DNA from: Flavobacterium sp. 1
GTDB taxonomy: Bacteria; Bacteroidota; Bacteroidia; Flavobacteriales; Flavobacteriaceae
Assembly: GCF_002797935.1 (NCBI RefSeq)
Contig: NZ_PGER01000001.1
Location: 682,001 to 746,000 of the forward strand
DNA: 64,000 bases
Direction of reading: 5' to 3'
Below are positions 1-8,816 of this stretch, one piece after another. Position 1 is the stretch's first letter. Every line of letters starts with the position of its first letter. A program made the translations under genes and the position numbers. The notes beneath the pieces were generated by a model. That model was given only the letters and a program-made list of their open reading frames with translations, made no database searches and was not told where the DNA came from.

Positions 1-691
1 CATTGTTTCTTTTTTAGAATCAGATCTTGAAAGTAAATTGCCTTTAAAAGGAAAAAAAATACTGATTACTGCAGGTCCTACATACGAAGCAATTGATCCT
101 GTGCGTTTTATTGGAAATCATTCTTCAGGAAAGATGGGATTTGATATAGCTCAAAGTGCAGCAAATTTAGGTGCTGCAGTAACACTGGTTTCTGGACCAA
201 CACATTGTAAAATAAATCATCCTTTGGTTCATGTCATTCCAGTAGTTTCTGCTCAGGAAATGTATGATGCCTGCCATCAATATTATAAGGATATGGATGT
301 TGTAATAGCCGCTGCGGCCGTTGCAGATTACAGGCCTAAAAATGTTGCAAATCAGAAAATAAAAAAGAATGCTAATGATTTTACAATTGAGCTTGAAAAA
401 ACCAAGGATATTTTAGCTTCGTTTGGAGAATTCAAGCAAAATCAATTTCTTATTGGTTTTGCTTTAGAAACTGAAAATGAAATTGAGAATGCTAAAGCAA
501 AAATTCAGAAAAAAAACTTAGATTTGATAGTTTTAAATTCGCTTCAGGATGAAGGGGCAGGTTTTGGTAAACCTACTAATAAAGTTACCTTTATTGATAA
601 TGCTTTTCATATTGAACCTTTGGATTTAAAATCTAAAGAAGCTGTAGCCGATGATATTTTGAATAAAGTAATAGCACATTTTTATGATTAA
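1..691 (+). CDS. coaBC: Phosphopantothenoylcysteine decarboxylase / phosphopantothenate-cysteine ligase, C-terminal part (CoaBC)
   Basis: This is the 3' part of a gene that starts before the window: the reading frame is open from base 2, so the TTG at 38 is not a real start. The visible part is the CoaB (ligase) domain, which joins 4'-phosphopantothenate to cysteine in coenzyme A synthesis. Seen: the CoaB opening motif ITAGPTYEAIDPVRFIGN followed by SSGKMG (nucleotide-binding region), AAAVADYRP, and the GFALETEN segment. The N-terminal CoaC flavin-dependent decarboxylase domain must lie upstream. The gene overlaps the next one by 8 bases. The order coaBC - DUF4835 - recN is usual in Flavobacteriia. 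Confidence 0.95.
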   Translation, partial: IVSFLESDLESKLPLKGKKILITAGPTYEAIDPVRFIGNHSSGKMGFDIAQSAANLGAAVTLVSGPTHCKINHPLVHVIPVVSAQEMYDACHQYYKDMDVVIAAAAVADYRPKNVANQKIKKNANDFTIELEKTKDILASFGEFKQNQFLIGFALETENEIENAKAKIQKKNLDLIVLNSLQDEGAGFGKPTNKVTFIDNAFHIEPLDLKSKEAVADDILNKVIAHFYD

Positions 692-1565
692 ATTTATCTT
701 ATTTTTATTTTTAGGGTGTGGCTTTATTCAAGCCCAGCAGTTGAATTGTACTGTAACTTTAAATACTCAAAAAATAAGTAATGCAAATCAGCAGGTCTTT
801 AAAACATTAGAAACTGCCATAAATGAATTTGTAAATAAAACCGATTGGACTGGGCAAATGCTTCCGCAAAAGGAAAGAATAAACTGTTCAATGTATATAA
901 CGATATCCAGTTACGGCTCAGATCAATTTGTTGCAAATATTCAAGTACAGTCTTCAAGAAATATTTATAATTCAACTTATTCCTCTCCAGTTTTGAATAT
1001 AAATGATAAAGATTTTACTTTTAATTATACAGAATTTGAGAATCTAATATACATTCCAACCAGCTATGCTTCTAACTTGGTATCTGTTTTATCGTTTTAT
1101 TCTTATGTGATTTTAGGAATGGATGCCGATACTTTTGTTCCATTCGTTGGAGATCGTTATTTTAAAGAAGCGCTTAATATTGCAAATTTGGCGCAGCAGG
1201 GAGGATATAAAGGATGGAATCAATCTGACGGAACATTGAGCAGGTATTTTTTAATCAATGATTTATTGTCTCCCACTTATGCAGAGATAAGACAATCAAG
1301 CCAGCAGTATTATTCAGGTCTTGATGTAATGAGCCAAGATCTTAAAAAGGCTAAAGAAACCATTAAAGGTTCTTTGATGAACTTAGCTAAACTGAATGAA
1401 ACCAAACCCAATTCCTATTTATTGCGTGTTTTTATGGATTCAAAATCAGATGAAATTGTGTCTGTATTTACTGGTGGACCAAGTATTGCTATAAATGAGA
1501 TGGTTGATAGTCTAAATAGAACTTCTCCGTCAAATTCAAGTAAATGGCAATCATTAAAATATTAG
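684..1565 (+). CDS. DUF4835 family secreted protein
   Basis: The 293-residue product begins with a signal peptide (residues 1-17, MIKFILFLFLGCGFIQA, cut before QQ), so it is exported to the periplasm or outer membrane. The rest reads like the Bacteroidota family DUF4835, which has no known function and is routinely found between coaBC and recN, as here. Its ATG lies inside the end of coaBC (8-base overlap), so the two are probably translated together. The body is rich in Asn, Ser and Tyr, with no catalytic motif I recognise. The family call comes from context and memory of the family. Confidence 0.8.
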   Translation: MIKFILFLFLGCGFIQAQQLNCTVTLNTQKISNANQQVFKTLETAINEFVNKTDWTGQMLPQKERINCSMYITISSYGSDQFVANIQVQSSRNIYNSTYSSPVLNINDKDFTFNYTEFENLIYIPTSYASNLVSVLSFYSYVILGMDADTFVPFVGDRYFKEALNIANLAQQGGYKGWNQSDGTLSRYFLINDLLSPTYAEIRQSSQQYYSGLDVMSQDLKKAKETIKGSLMNLAKLNETKPNSYLLRVFMDSKSDEIVSVFTGGPSIAINEMVDSLNRTSPSNSSKWQSLKY

Positions 1566-1617
1566 CCTTAAAAAATTTCTTTTCAATTAACCCAATCTAT
1601 ACTTATAAATTTAATTA

Positions 1618-3270
1618 ATGATAACTTCACTAGCTATAAAAAACTATGCGTTAATTGAGAAATTAACAATCGATTTTTCGAAGGGTTTTTCGATAATTAC
1701 TGGAGAAACTGGTGCTGGTAAATCGATAATACTAGGCGCTTTAGGTTTGGCTTTGGGAAAAAGAGCTGATTTAACTTCGCTTAAAAATAAAGAAAATAAA
1801 TGTGTGATTGAAGCCCATTTTGAGATATCCAAATACAATCTTCGCCCTTTTTTTGAAGCAAATGATTTGGATTATGAAGATGATACCATTATCCGCAGAG
1901 AAATTTTACCTTCTGGAAAATCAAGAGCTTTTATAAATGACAGCCCTGTAAATTTACAAGAACTGCAAGAATTAGGTTTGTTTTTGATTGACATTCATTC
2001 GCAGCAGCAAACTCAAGAATTGTCTGATGAAGCGGTGCAGTTTAAAATTATTGACGCTATTGCAAATAATTTAGATGTAATCAATTCATATCAATCGGAA
2101 TTAAAAAAGTATAAAGCTGATAAAAGCAAATTAAATGCTTTAATTAAAAGAAAAGCAGAAGCGTCTAAAGAGCAGGAATACAATACTTTTCTTTTGGAGG
2201 AATTGGTTGGAGCTAAATTAAAATCTGGCGAACAAGAAGTTCTTGAAGAAAATTATGAGCAATTGAATAATGTGGAGATTATCAAAGAATCCCTTGATAA
2301 GTCTTTAGCTATTGCAAATGAAGAACAAATAGGCGTAATGCATAATTTGAATGAAATTAAAAATGCTATTCAAAAAATTGCTCTTTTTTCATCTGATTAT
2401 AATTTGTTATTTGAAAGGATTACAAGTTTAAAAATCGAGTTTGATGACATCGCAATTGAGTTAAACCGCTGTTCTGAAAAATTAATCAATGATCCGGAGC
2501 AGTTAAATTTGATTAATCAGAAATTGCAATTGATTTATAATCTGCAAAAGAAACATCAAGTGAGTACAGTTGATGAGTTAATTGCAATCCAGAATACTTT
2601 AGAAAATTCAGTATTAGAATTAGGAAATATTGATGAAGAGATTACCAAATTGACGGCATTAGTTGATGCTAATACAAAGCAGCTGGATCAAATTTGCGAT
2701 GCCATACATAATAATAGACTGCAGGCAATTCCTTTGTTATCACAAAAATTAATTGCAATATTAGAAACTTTGGGAATGCCTAACGTTCGATTTAAAATGG
2801 AATTAAATGAATCTTCCGCTTATCTTGAAAATGGAAAAGATGAGTTGCAGTTTTTAATTTCTGCGAATAAAGGAACTGATTTTGGGTTGTTAAAGAAAGT
2901 AGCCTCAGGAGGTGAAATGTCCCGAATTATGCTTGCTGTAAAAGCTATTTTGGCACAATATTCAAAACTGCCGACTTTGATTTTTGATGAGATTGACACA
3001 GGAGTTTCTGGAGAAATTGCCAATAGAATGGGTGAGATTATGAAAGAAATGAGCACTCGGATGCAGATATTTGCAATAACGCATTTACCGCAAATTGCAG
3101 CTAAGGGAACAGAACATTTCAAAGTATTCAAATCTACTGTTGGCGAGGGCACTCAATCAGAATTAAAATTACTGACTGCCGAAGAAAGAGTGGTAGAAAT
3201 TGCACAAATGCTGTCAGGAACCGTTATATCGGATTCAGCCTTAAATCATGCAAAAGCCTTGTTGAACTAA
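1618..3270 (+). CDS. recN: DNA repair protein RecN
   Basis: RecN is an SMC-like ATPase acting in recombinational repair of double-strand breaks. The 550-residue length fits the family. Seen: an N-terminal ATPase half with Walker A GETGAGKS at 29-36, the Q-loop/DIHSQQQ segment typical of RecN (about 125-131), a central helical coiled-coil region (about 150-370), then the C-terminal ATPase half with the ABC signature VASGGEMSRI and Walker B LIFDEIDTGVSGE, and the ITHLPQIAA segment. It starts 52 bases after the DUF4835 gene on the same strand and is probably the last gene of that operon. Confidence 0.97.
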   Translation: MITSLAIKNYALIEKLTIDFSKGFSIITGETGAGKSIILGALGLALGKRADLTSLKNKENKCVIEAHFEISKYNLRPFFEANDLDYEDDTIIRREILPSGKSRAFINDSPVNLQELQELGLFLIDIHSQQQTQELSDEAVQFKIIDAIANNLDVINSYQSELKKYKADKSKLNALIKRKAEASKEQEYNTFLLEELVGAKLKSGEQEVLEENYEQLNNVEIIKESLDKSLAIANEEQIGVMHNLNEIKNAIQKIALFSSDYNLLFERITSLKIEFDDIAIELNRCSEKLINDPEQLNLINQKLQLIYNLQKKHQVSTVDELIAIQNTLENSVLELGNIDEEITKLTALVDANTKQLDQICDAIHNNRLQAIPLLSQKLIAILETLGMPNVRFKMELNESSAYLENGKDELQFLISANKGTDFGLLKKVASGGEMSRIMLAVKAILAQYSKLPTLIFDEIDTGVSGEIANRMGEIMKEMSTRMQIFAITHLPQIAAKGTEHFKVFKSTVGEGTQSELKLLTAEERVVEIAQMLSGTVISDSALNHAKALLN

Positions 3271-3280
3271 ATAATTGGGC

Positions 3281-3288
3281 TATATTTG
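3281..3288 (+). promoter_or_regulatory. Candidate Bacteroidota promoter -7 box for fabV
   Basis: The sequence TATATTTG matches the flavobacterial -7 consensus TAnnTTTG. A TTG at 3262-3264 lies 16 bases upstream, just under the usual 17-23 base spacing. It sits just after the recN stop and about 75 bases before the fabV start. Confidence 0.55.
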
Positions 3289-3363
3289 CCCATTCAATTT
3301 AAAAAAATAAGAACATTCAATTTAATTTAAAAAATTACAATATAAATTAACGTATAAAGGATT

Positions 3364-4554
3364 ATGATTATAGAACCAAGAATGAGGGGATTTATTTGTT
3401 TGACTGCCCAGCCAAAAGGGAGTGAGCAAAGTGTTAAAAATCAAATTGAATATGTAAAATCAAAAGGAATTATAGCGGGGGCTAAAAAAGTATTGGTTAT
3501 TGGAGCTTCAACTGGTTTTGGTTTGGCATCCAGAATAACCAGCGCTTTTGGTTCTGACGCTGCAACAATCGGAGTGTTTTTTGAAAAAGAACCTGCAGAA
3601 GGGAAAACAGCATCTCCAGGCTGGTACAATTCAGCTGCTTTTGAAAATGAAGCTCATAAAGCTGGTTTGTATGCAAAAAGCATCAATGGAGATGCTTTTT
3701 CGAATGAAGTAAAAAGACAAACATTAGATCTTATTAAAGCTGATTTAGGTCAAGTTGATTTAATCATATACAGTCTTGCTTCACCAGTACGTTTAAATCC
3801 AAATACAGGAGTTTTACACCGTTCAACTTTAAAACCAATTGGACAAACATTTAGCAATAAAACAGTAGATTTTCATACAGGAAAAGTTTCAGAGGTTTCT
3901 ATTGAGCCTTCTACTGAAGAAGATATCACCAATACAGTTGCTGTAATGGGGGGCGAAGATTGGGCAATGTGGATTGATGCTTTGAAGGCTGAAAATCTAT
4001 TGGCTCCAGGAGCAACAACAGTAGCTTATTCTTATATCGGTCCATCATTAACTGAAGCAGTTTATAGAAAAGGAACAATCGGCCGTGCCAAAGATCACTT
4101 AGAAGCAACTGCATTTACAATTTCAGATAGTTTAACTGATATTAATGGGAAGGCTTATGTTTCTGTAAATAAAGCGTTGGTAACTCAGGCTAGTTCTGCA
4201 ATTCCGGTAATTCCATTGTATATTTCCTTATTGTATAAAATAATGAAAGAAAAAGGAATTCACGAAGGATGCATTGAGCAAATTCAAAGATTGTATCAGC
4301 AAAGATTGTATACAGGTGAGCCAATGATTACTGATGAAAAAGGCAGAATTCGTGTTGATGATTGGGAAATGCGTGAGGATGTTCAGTCACAAGTGGCGGC
4401 GCTTTGGAATCAGGCTACAACAGAAAATTTAGCTGAAATTGGAGATTTAGAAGGATACAGAAGTGATTTCTATAATTTATTTGGTTTTGGTTTTGATGGA
4501 GTAGATTACGAAGCCGATACAAACGAGTTAGTTAAAATTCCAAGTATATCTTAA
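3364..4554 (+). CDS. fabV: Trans-2-enoyl-ACP/CoA reductase FabV
   Basis: FabV reduces trans-2-enoyl thioesters with NADH in the last step of a fatty acid elongation round, or in crotonyl-CoA reduction. At 396 residues it has the family length. Seen: the conserved start IIEPRMRGFICLTAQPKG, the nucleotide-binding segment VLVIGASTGFGLASRI, and the FabV-type catalytic Tyr-x8-Lys motif (Y234, K243, within YRKGTIGRAK). This differs from FabI, which has Tyr-x6-Lys. A promoter-like box precedes it and a strong hairpin terminator follows, so it seems to be transcribed on its own. A second, unrelated enoyl reductase gene (fabI) comes directly after. Confidence 0.93.
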   Translation: MIIEPRMRGFICLTAQPKGSEQSVKNQIEYVKSKGIIAGAKKVLVIGASTGFGLASRITSAFGSDAATIGVFFEKEPAEGKTASPGWYNSAAFENEAHKAGLYAKSINGDAFSNEVKRQTLDLIKADLGQVDLIIYSLASPVRLNPNTGVLHRSTLKPIGQTFSNKTVDFHTGKVSEVSIEPSTEEDITNTVAVMGGEDWAMWIDALKAENLLAPGATTVAYSYIGPSLTEAVYRKGTIGRAKDHLEATAFTISDSLTDINGKAYVSVNKALVTQASSAIPVIPLYISLLYKIMKEKGIHEGCIEQIQRLYQQRLYTGEPMITDEKGRIRVDDWEMREDVQSQVAALWNQATTENLAEIGDLEGYRSDFYNLFGFGFDGVDYEADTNELVKIPSIS

Positions 4555-4579
4555 TTAGATAATCAATTTTATAATTTTT

Positions 4580-4632
4580 AAAAACACCTTATGGCTTGAT
4601 AATTTAAAATCAAGGAAATAAGGTGTTTTTTT
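4580..4632 (+). terminator. Rho-independent terminator between fabV and fabI
   Basis: A 12-base arm (4580-4591, AAAAACACCTTA) pairs with 4619-4630, a second inner stem CTTGAT/ATCAAG lies at 4595-4600 and 4609-4614, and a run of seven T follows from 4626. The hairpin fills most of the space before fabI, ending about 20 bases before its ATG. Confidence 0.85.
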
Positions 4633-4652
4633 ATAACTTTATTTTAAAAAAT

Positions 4653-5459
4653 ATGTATAATTTATTGAAAGGAAAAAGAGGAATTATTTTTGGTGCTTTG
4701 GATGAAAATTCTATTGCATGGAAGACTGCAGAGCGCATTCACGAAGAAGGAGGCACTTTTGTATTGACTAATGCTCCAGCGGCAATGCGATTGGGAAGTA
4801 TTGATGCGTTGGCTGAAAAAATTGGTTGCCAGATTATTCCTGCTGATGCCACTTCGGTAACCGATTTGGAAGCGTTGGTTGAAAAAGCAGTTAAAATACT
4901 TGGAGGTAAAATCGATTTTGTGCTGCACTCTATCGGTATGTCAGTTAATGTCCGAAAAGGAAATCATTATACGAATCAGAATTATGAATACACAGAAAAA
5001 GGCTGGAATGTTTCTGCTGTTTCTTTTCATAAACTGATGCAGGTTTTGTACAAAAAAGATGCCATGAATGAGTGGGGAAGTATCATTGCTTTGTCTTATA
5101 TGGCAGCACAGCGTGTATTTCCTGATTATAACGATATGGCCGATAATAAAGCATTTCTTGAATCAATCGCACGAAGTTTTGGATATTTCTTTGGCAGAGA
5201 CAAAAAAGTGAGAGTCAATACGATTTCACAATCTCCGACTGCAACTAGAGCAGGTCAAGGTGTCAAAGGATTTGGAGGTTTTATTGCCTTTGCTGATAAA
5301 ATGTCTCCATTAGGCAACGCTACCGCTGCCGAATGTGCAGATTATATTGTTGTCATGTTCTCCGATTTGACTCGAAAAGTAACACTCCAAAATTTATTAC
5401 ACGATGGAGGATTCTCCAATATGGGAGTCAGTCAAGAAGTAATGGAGATGTTTGAATAG
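4653..5459 (+). CDS. fabI: Enoyl-ACP reductase FabI
   Basis: This is the NADH-dependent enoyl-ACP reductase of type II fatty acid synthesis, a short-chain dehydrogenase fold of 268 residues. Seen: the FabI-type opening LLKGKRGIIFGALDENSIAW, the FVLHSIGMS segment, and the Tyr-x6-Lys active site (Y159, K166) within DYNDMADNK. I chose the ATG at 4653. The in-frame GTG at 4623 lies inside the stem and T-run of the preceding terminator and would add an unconserved ten-residue leader. A second hairpin terminator follows the stop. It is unusual to find fabV and fabI as direct neighbours; either enzyme alone can support fatty acid synthesis in other bacteria. Confidence 0.92.
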   Translation: MYNLLKGKRGIIFGALDENSIAWKTAERIHEEGGTFVLTNAPAAMRLGSIDALAEKIGCQIIPADATSVTDLEALVEKAVKILGGKIDFVLHSIGMSVNVRKGNHYTNQNYEYTEKGWNVSAVSFHKLMQVLYKKDAMNEWGSIIALSYMAAQRVFPDYNDMADNKAFLESIARSFGYFFGRDKKVRVNTISQSPTATRAGQGVKGFGGFIAFADKMSPLGNATAAECADYIVVMFSDLTRKVTLQNLLHDGGFSNMGVSQEVMEMFE

Positions 5460-5482
5460 AGAGATTTAGGTACTTGTTATAT

Positions 5483-5512
5483 AAAACCATCATTGTTTAT
5501 GATGGTTTTTTT
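5483..5512 (+). terminator. Rho-independent terminator after fabI
   Basis: An 11-base stem (5483-5493 with 5499-5509, AAAACCATCAT / ATGATGGTTTT) with a 5-base loop runs into seven T. Confidence 0.88.
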
Positions 5513-5525
5513 GTTGATAAAGAAG

Positions 5526-5533
5526 TACCTTTG
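5526..5533 (+). promoter_or_regulatory. Candidate -7 promoter box for the glycosyltransferase-coaE pair
   Basis: TACCTTTG matches TAnnTTTG and lies just downstream of the fabI terminator, 40 bases before the glycosyltransferase ATG. No well-spaced TTG was found upstream. Confidence 0.5.
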
Positions 5534-5573
5534 CCGAAATTTAAATAAAAAAAAATAATAACTCAATACTATT

Positions 5574-6572
5574 ATGTTGTTTTCATTGATCATTCCTGTT
5601 TATAATCGTCCTGATGAAGTTGATGAATTATTAGAAAGTTTAGCAAAATCGACTTATAAGGAAATATTTGAAATTGTGCTGATAGAGGATGGTTCCACAA
5701 TCCGATGTCAGGATGTTGCACAAAAGTACGGTGACCAACTGGATATTTCGTATTACTATAAAGAGAATTCTGGTCCTGGAGATTCCAGAAATTATGGAAT
5801 GACTAAAGCCAGAGGAGATTATTTTATAATTTTTGACTCCGATTGTATTATTCCGTCTAATTATTTGAGCGAAGTTGAAAAAGCTTTACAAGAAGATTAT
5901 GTAGACTGTTTTGGAGGTCCGGATAAAGCGTTAGACAGTTTTTCGGATATTCAAAAAGCTATTAATTTTACGATGACTTCTTTTTTGACTACAGGAGGAA
6001 TTAGAGGGGGTTCTGAGAAAATTGGAAAGTTCCAGCCAAGGAGTTTTAATATGGGCTTATCTAATAAAGCATTTAAAGCTTCAGGCGGATTTGGAAATAT
6101 TCATCCTGGTGAAGATCCTGATTTATCCATTCGGTTGTGGGAAATGGGATATGAAACCCGACTTATTAGAAATGCATTCGTGTATCACAAAAGAAGAATT
6201 GATTGGGATAAATTTACTGTACAAGTAAGTAAATTTGGTAAAGCAAGGCCAATACTCAATAGCTGGTATCCACAATACAGCAAATTAACTTTTTTCTTCC
6301 CAACGGTTTTTATAATAGGTTTTTTTGTATCTTTAGGATTACTGGTTTTTAATCAAGATATTCTTCTTAAAATTTATTTTTGCTATTTCTTGGCATTGTT
6401 TTTGTTATCCTCTATACAGAATAAGAGTATTAAAATTGGGTATTTATCATTAATTGCCGTTTGGAAACAATTTTATGGTTACGGATTGGGTTTTCTAAAA
6501 TCTTATATTAAAGTAATTGTATTAAAGGAAGATCCTAAAAAAGCGTTCCCTGAATTATTTTTTAAAATATAG
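5574..6572 (+). CDS. Family 2 glycosyltransferase with C-terminal membrane segments
   Basis: The product (332 residues) transfers a sugar from a nucleotide-sugar donor to an unknown acceptor. Seen: a GT-A type N-terminus (FSLIIPVYNRPDEVDELL), the acidic nucleotide-binding residues in LIEDGS, the metal-binding DSD at 88-90, and a GEDPDLSIRLWEMG segment that resembles the ED/acceptor loop of GT2 enzymes. Two hydrophobic stretches near the C-terminus (FFFPTVFIIGFFVSLGLLVF and a second about 20 residues later) should anchor it in the inner membrane. The next gene, coaE, follows after one base, so the two share a transcript. Substrate cannot be told from sequence. Confidence 0.88.
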   Translation: MLFSLIIPVYNRPDEVDELLESLAKSTYKEIFEIVLIEDGSTIRCQDVAQKYGDQLDISYYYKENSGPGDSRNYGMTKARGDYFIIFDSDCIIPSNYLSEVEKALQEDYVDCFGGPDKALDSFSDIQKAINFTMTSFLTTGGIRGGSEKIGKFQPRSFNMGLSNKAFKASGGFGNIHPGEDPDLSIRLWEMGYETRLIRNAFVYHKRRIDWDKFTVQVSKFGKARPILNSWYPQYSKLTFFFPTVFIIGFFVSLGLLVFNQDILLKIYFCYFLALFLLSSIQNKSIKIGYLSLIAVWKQFYGYGLGFLKSYIKVIVLKEDPKKAFPELFFKI

Positions 6573-6573
6573 T

Positions 6574-7170
6574 ATGACGAAGATAATTGGTTTAACGGGA
6601 GGAATTGGAAGCGGAAAAACTACTGTTGCCAATGAATTTGCTGCTCATGGAATACCAGTTTACATAACAGATCTGGAAGCAAAAAAATTAATGCAGACTG
6701 ATTCTGTTTTAAGTCAGATTCGAGCAGAATTTGGAGATGATGTTTTTGAGAATGGTCTCCTAAACAGAGGGAAATTATCCGAAATTGTTTTTAATGACTC
6801 CGGTAGTTTGACCAAACTTAACAATATTGTCCACCCTGCTGTGAAGCAGGATTTCAAGCAATGGCTATTAGAGCATAAAAAAGATCCCTACATTATTTAT
6901 GAAAGTGCAATTTTATTTGAAAGTGGCAGTTATAAAGAGTGTGATTTTATTATAAATGTAGTTGCTCCCCTCGAAATTAGGATTAAAAGAGTGATTGACA
7001 GGGATAAAACAACACGCGAAAAAGTTTTAGAAAGAATAAAAAACCAGTGGAATAATGAGGAAAAATCATCAAAAAGTGATTTTATTATTGAAAACACTAC
7101 TAAGGAGGCTTTAAACTTAGGAATTGTTAAAATTCTTAAATTTTTAAGAATTAAACAAATGAACTCTTAA
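6574..7170 (+). CDS. coaE: Dephospho-CoA kinase
   Basis: CoaE phosphorylates the 3'-hydroxyl of dephospho-CoA, the last step of coenzyme A synthesis. The length of 198 residues is normal. Seen: the P-loop GGIGSGKT at 9-16, the DLEAKKLMQTD segment (dephospho-CoA site), VHPAVKQDF, and the lid-like VIDRDKTTREKVLERI. It begins directly after the glycosyltransferase stop. coaBC, another CoA gene, lies 6 kb upstream in the same direction. Confidence 0.95.
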   Translation: MTKIIGLTGGIGSGKTTVANEFAAHGIPVYITDLEAKKLMQTDSVLSQIRAEFGDDVFENGLLNRGKLSEIVFNDSGSLTKLNNIVHPAVKQDFKQWLLEHKKDPYIIYESAILFESGSYKECDFIINVVAPLEIRIKRVIDRDKTTREKVLERIKNQWNNEEKSSKSDFIIENTTKEALNLGIVKILKFLRIKQMNS

Positions 7171-7216
7171 ATGTTAATCTTTGGTTAATGTATTATTTAT
7201 TATATTGTTAAAATAT

Positions 7217-7224
7217 TAATTTTG
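7217..7224 (+). promoter_or_regulatory. Candidate -7 box very close to the histidine kinase start
   Basis: TAATTTTG fits TAnnTTTG and ends only 5 bases before the ATG at 7230. If used, the transcript would have almost no leader. No correctly spaced TTG is visible, so support is limited. Confidence 0.35.
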
Positions 7225-7229
7225 CTTGA

Positions 7230-8813
7230 ATGAATAAACTATTTTTTAGATTACTTGTAATGTTAATGAGTCTATCCCTGATCGGGATAATTCTTGTACA
7301 AGTGTATTGGTTTAATACCTCATTTAGGAATAATGACGAACAATTTAAGTTTCATGTTAAACAGGTTTTAGGAAATGTCGCTCAAAAACTCGAACAGCAT
7401 GAGCTTTATAGTTTTTATAATAAAATTAACAAAAAAATAGACAGTACAGGAATAGCTCCGAAAGAGGAGGATTTAATGGAGTTTTATTATGTTCAAAAAA
7501 ATCCAAAAACAAATAAAACTATTGTATATTCTAACAATGTTAAATCTAAAAATTACAATATTTCTTTACCCTCATTTGATAAAAAATTTGATAATAATAA
7601 ATTTAAAAGCTTTAGTTCTAACCGGATAACAGAAATTTATAATAACAGTTCGATTGATAATTCTGCGGTTAATCAAAGCCTAGTACCCGATGTTAAGATT
7701 GAGAAAGTTGGGAATTTAGGGATTTTAGATAAGTTTATTTTTGAAATTTCAAATAAAGATATTTTATCGGCAATGCCTCTTGAAGATAGGGTTTCTAATG
7801 AGGCACTAGATAAATTAATCAAGAAAGAATTAGAAGAGTATGGAGTAAAAACCAGATTTGAATTTGGAATTTTAAGTAATGGAATAGTAACAAAAATAAA
7901 ATCAAATAATTTTGTATACGATAAAGCTATTACTTATTCCATACCGGTATTTACAGATAATGAAGGTAATGAGAAGTATAAACTGTTTGTTGCTTTCCCG
8001 CATAAAAAGAAGTTCTTATTATCACAATTGGTGAGCATTACAATATTGTCTATTATTTTTACATTGATCATTATAATTGCTTATACATCAGCTTTAAATC
8101 AGTTAATACGTCAAAGACAGATTTCTGAAATCAAAAACGATTTTATTAATAATATGACGCATGAATTTAAAACTCCAATTGCAACAATAAATTTAGCTTT
8201 GGACGCCATCAGGAATCCTAAGATTATTGATGACAAAGAAAAAGTGTTTAAGTACCTAGAAATGATTAGGGACGAAAATAAACGAATGCATGCTCAAGTC
8301 GAAAATGTACTAAGGATTTCAAAATTAGAGAAGAAAGAACTGAATATTATTAAGGAATCCAGTGATATCGAAGAAGTCATCAATGATGCTATCGAACATG
8401 TAAGTTTGATTCTTGAAGATAGAGAAGGGACTATTGCAACCCATTTTGGAGCTATTAGAAAAGTAGTTTTATTGAATGATGTGCATTTTACAAATGTAAT
8501 AGTTAATGTTTTGGAAAATGCAATAAAGTATACTCCTGAAATTCCTAAAATTGATATTTATACGGAGAACATTAAAGATATGGTTCTTATTAAAATAAAA
8601 GACAATGGGGTTGGTATGAGTAAAATTGCTCAAAAAAGAATTTTTGAAAAATTTTACAGAGAGCATACAGGAGATATACATAATGTAAAGGGCCACGGTT
8701 TGGGTCTGGCTTATGTAAAAAGAATTGTAGACGACCATAATGGTCAAATATATGTAGAAAGTGAAAAGGGAAAAGGAAGTACCTTCATTATAAAATTACC
8801 TTTAATAAATTAG
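7230..8813 (+). CDS. Sensor histidine kinase (RprX-like)
   Basis: This is the membrane sensor of a two-component system (527 residues). Seen: a first membrane helix near residues 9-29, a roughly 230-residue periplasmic sensor region without a recognisable domain, a second membrane helix at about 262-285, then the dimerisation/phosphoacceptor motif with H311 in MTHEFKTPIATI, the N box (NVLENAIKYT), the G1 box (KDNGVGM), the F box region (FEKFYRE) and the G2 box (HGLGLAYVK). The response regulator follows after 3 bases. Size and arrangement resemble the Bacteroides RprX/RprY pair; the signal sensed is unknown. Confidence 0.93.
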   Translation: MNKLFFRLLVMLMSLSLIGIILVQVYWFNTSFRNNDEQFKFHVKQVLGNVAQKLEQHELYSFYNKINKKIDSTGIAPKEEDLMEFYYVQKNPKTNKTIVYSNNVKSKNYNISLPSFDKKFDNNKFKSFSSNRITEIYNNSSIDNSAVNQSLVPDVKIEKVGNLGILDKFIFEISNKDILSAMPLEDRVSNEALDKLIKKELEEYGVKTRFEFGILSNGIVTKIKSNNFVYDKAITYSIPVFTDNEGNEKYKLFVAFPHKKKFLLSQLVSITILSIIFTLIIIIAYTSALNQLIRQRQISEIKNDFINNMTHEFKTPIATINLALDAIRNPKIIDDKEKVFKYLEMIRDENKRMHAQVENVLRISKLEKKELNIIKESSDIEEVINDAIEHVSLILEDREGTIATHFGAIRKVVLLNDVHFTNVIVNVLENAIKYTPEIPKIDIYTENIKDMVLIKIKDNGVGMSKIAQKRIFEKFYREHTGDIHNVKGHGLGLAYVKRIVDDHNGQIYVESEKGKGSTFIIKLPLIN

Positions 8814-8816
8814 AGT

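Noticed and set aside
2820..3152. Minus-strand open frame of 110 codons opposite recN
   Set aside because: It is the mirror frame of a strongly conserved recN region (ABC signature and Walker B) and has no features of its own.
4623..4652. Longer fabI with a GTG start at 4623
   Set aside because: The start would lie inside the fabV terminator stem and T-run, and the extra ten residues are not part of the FabI family.
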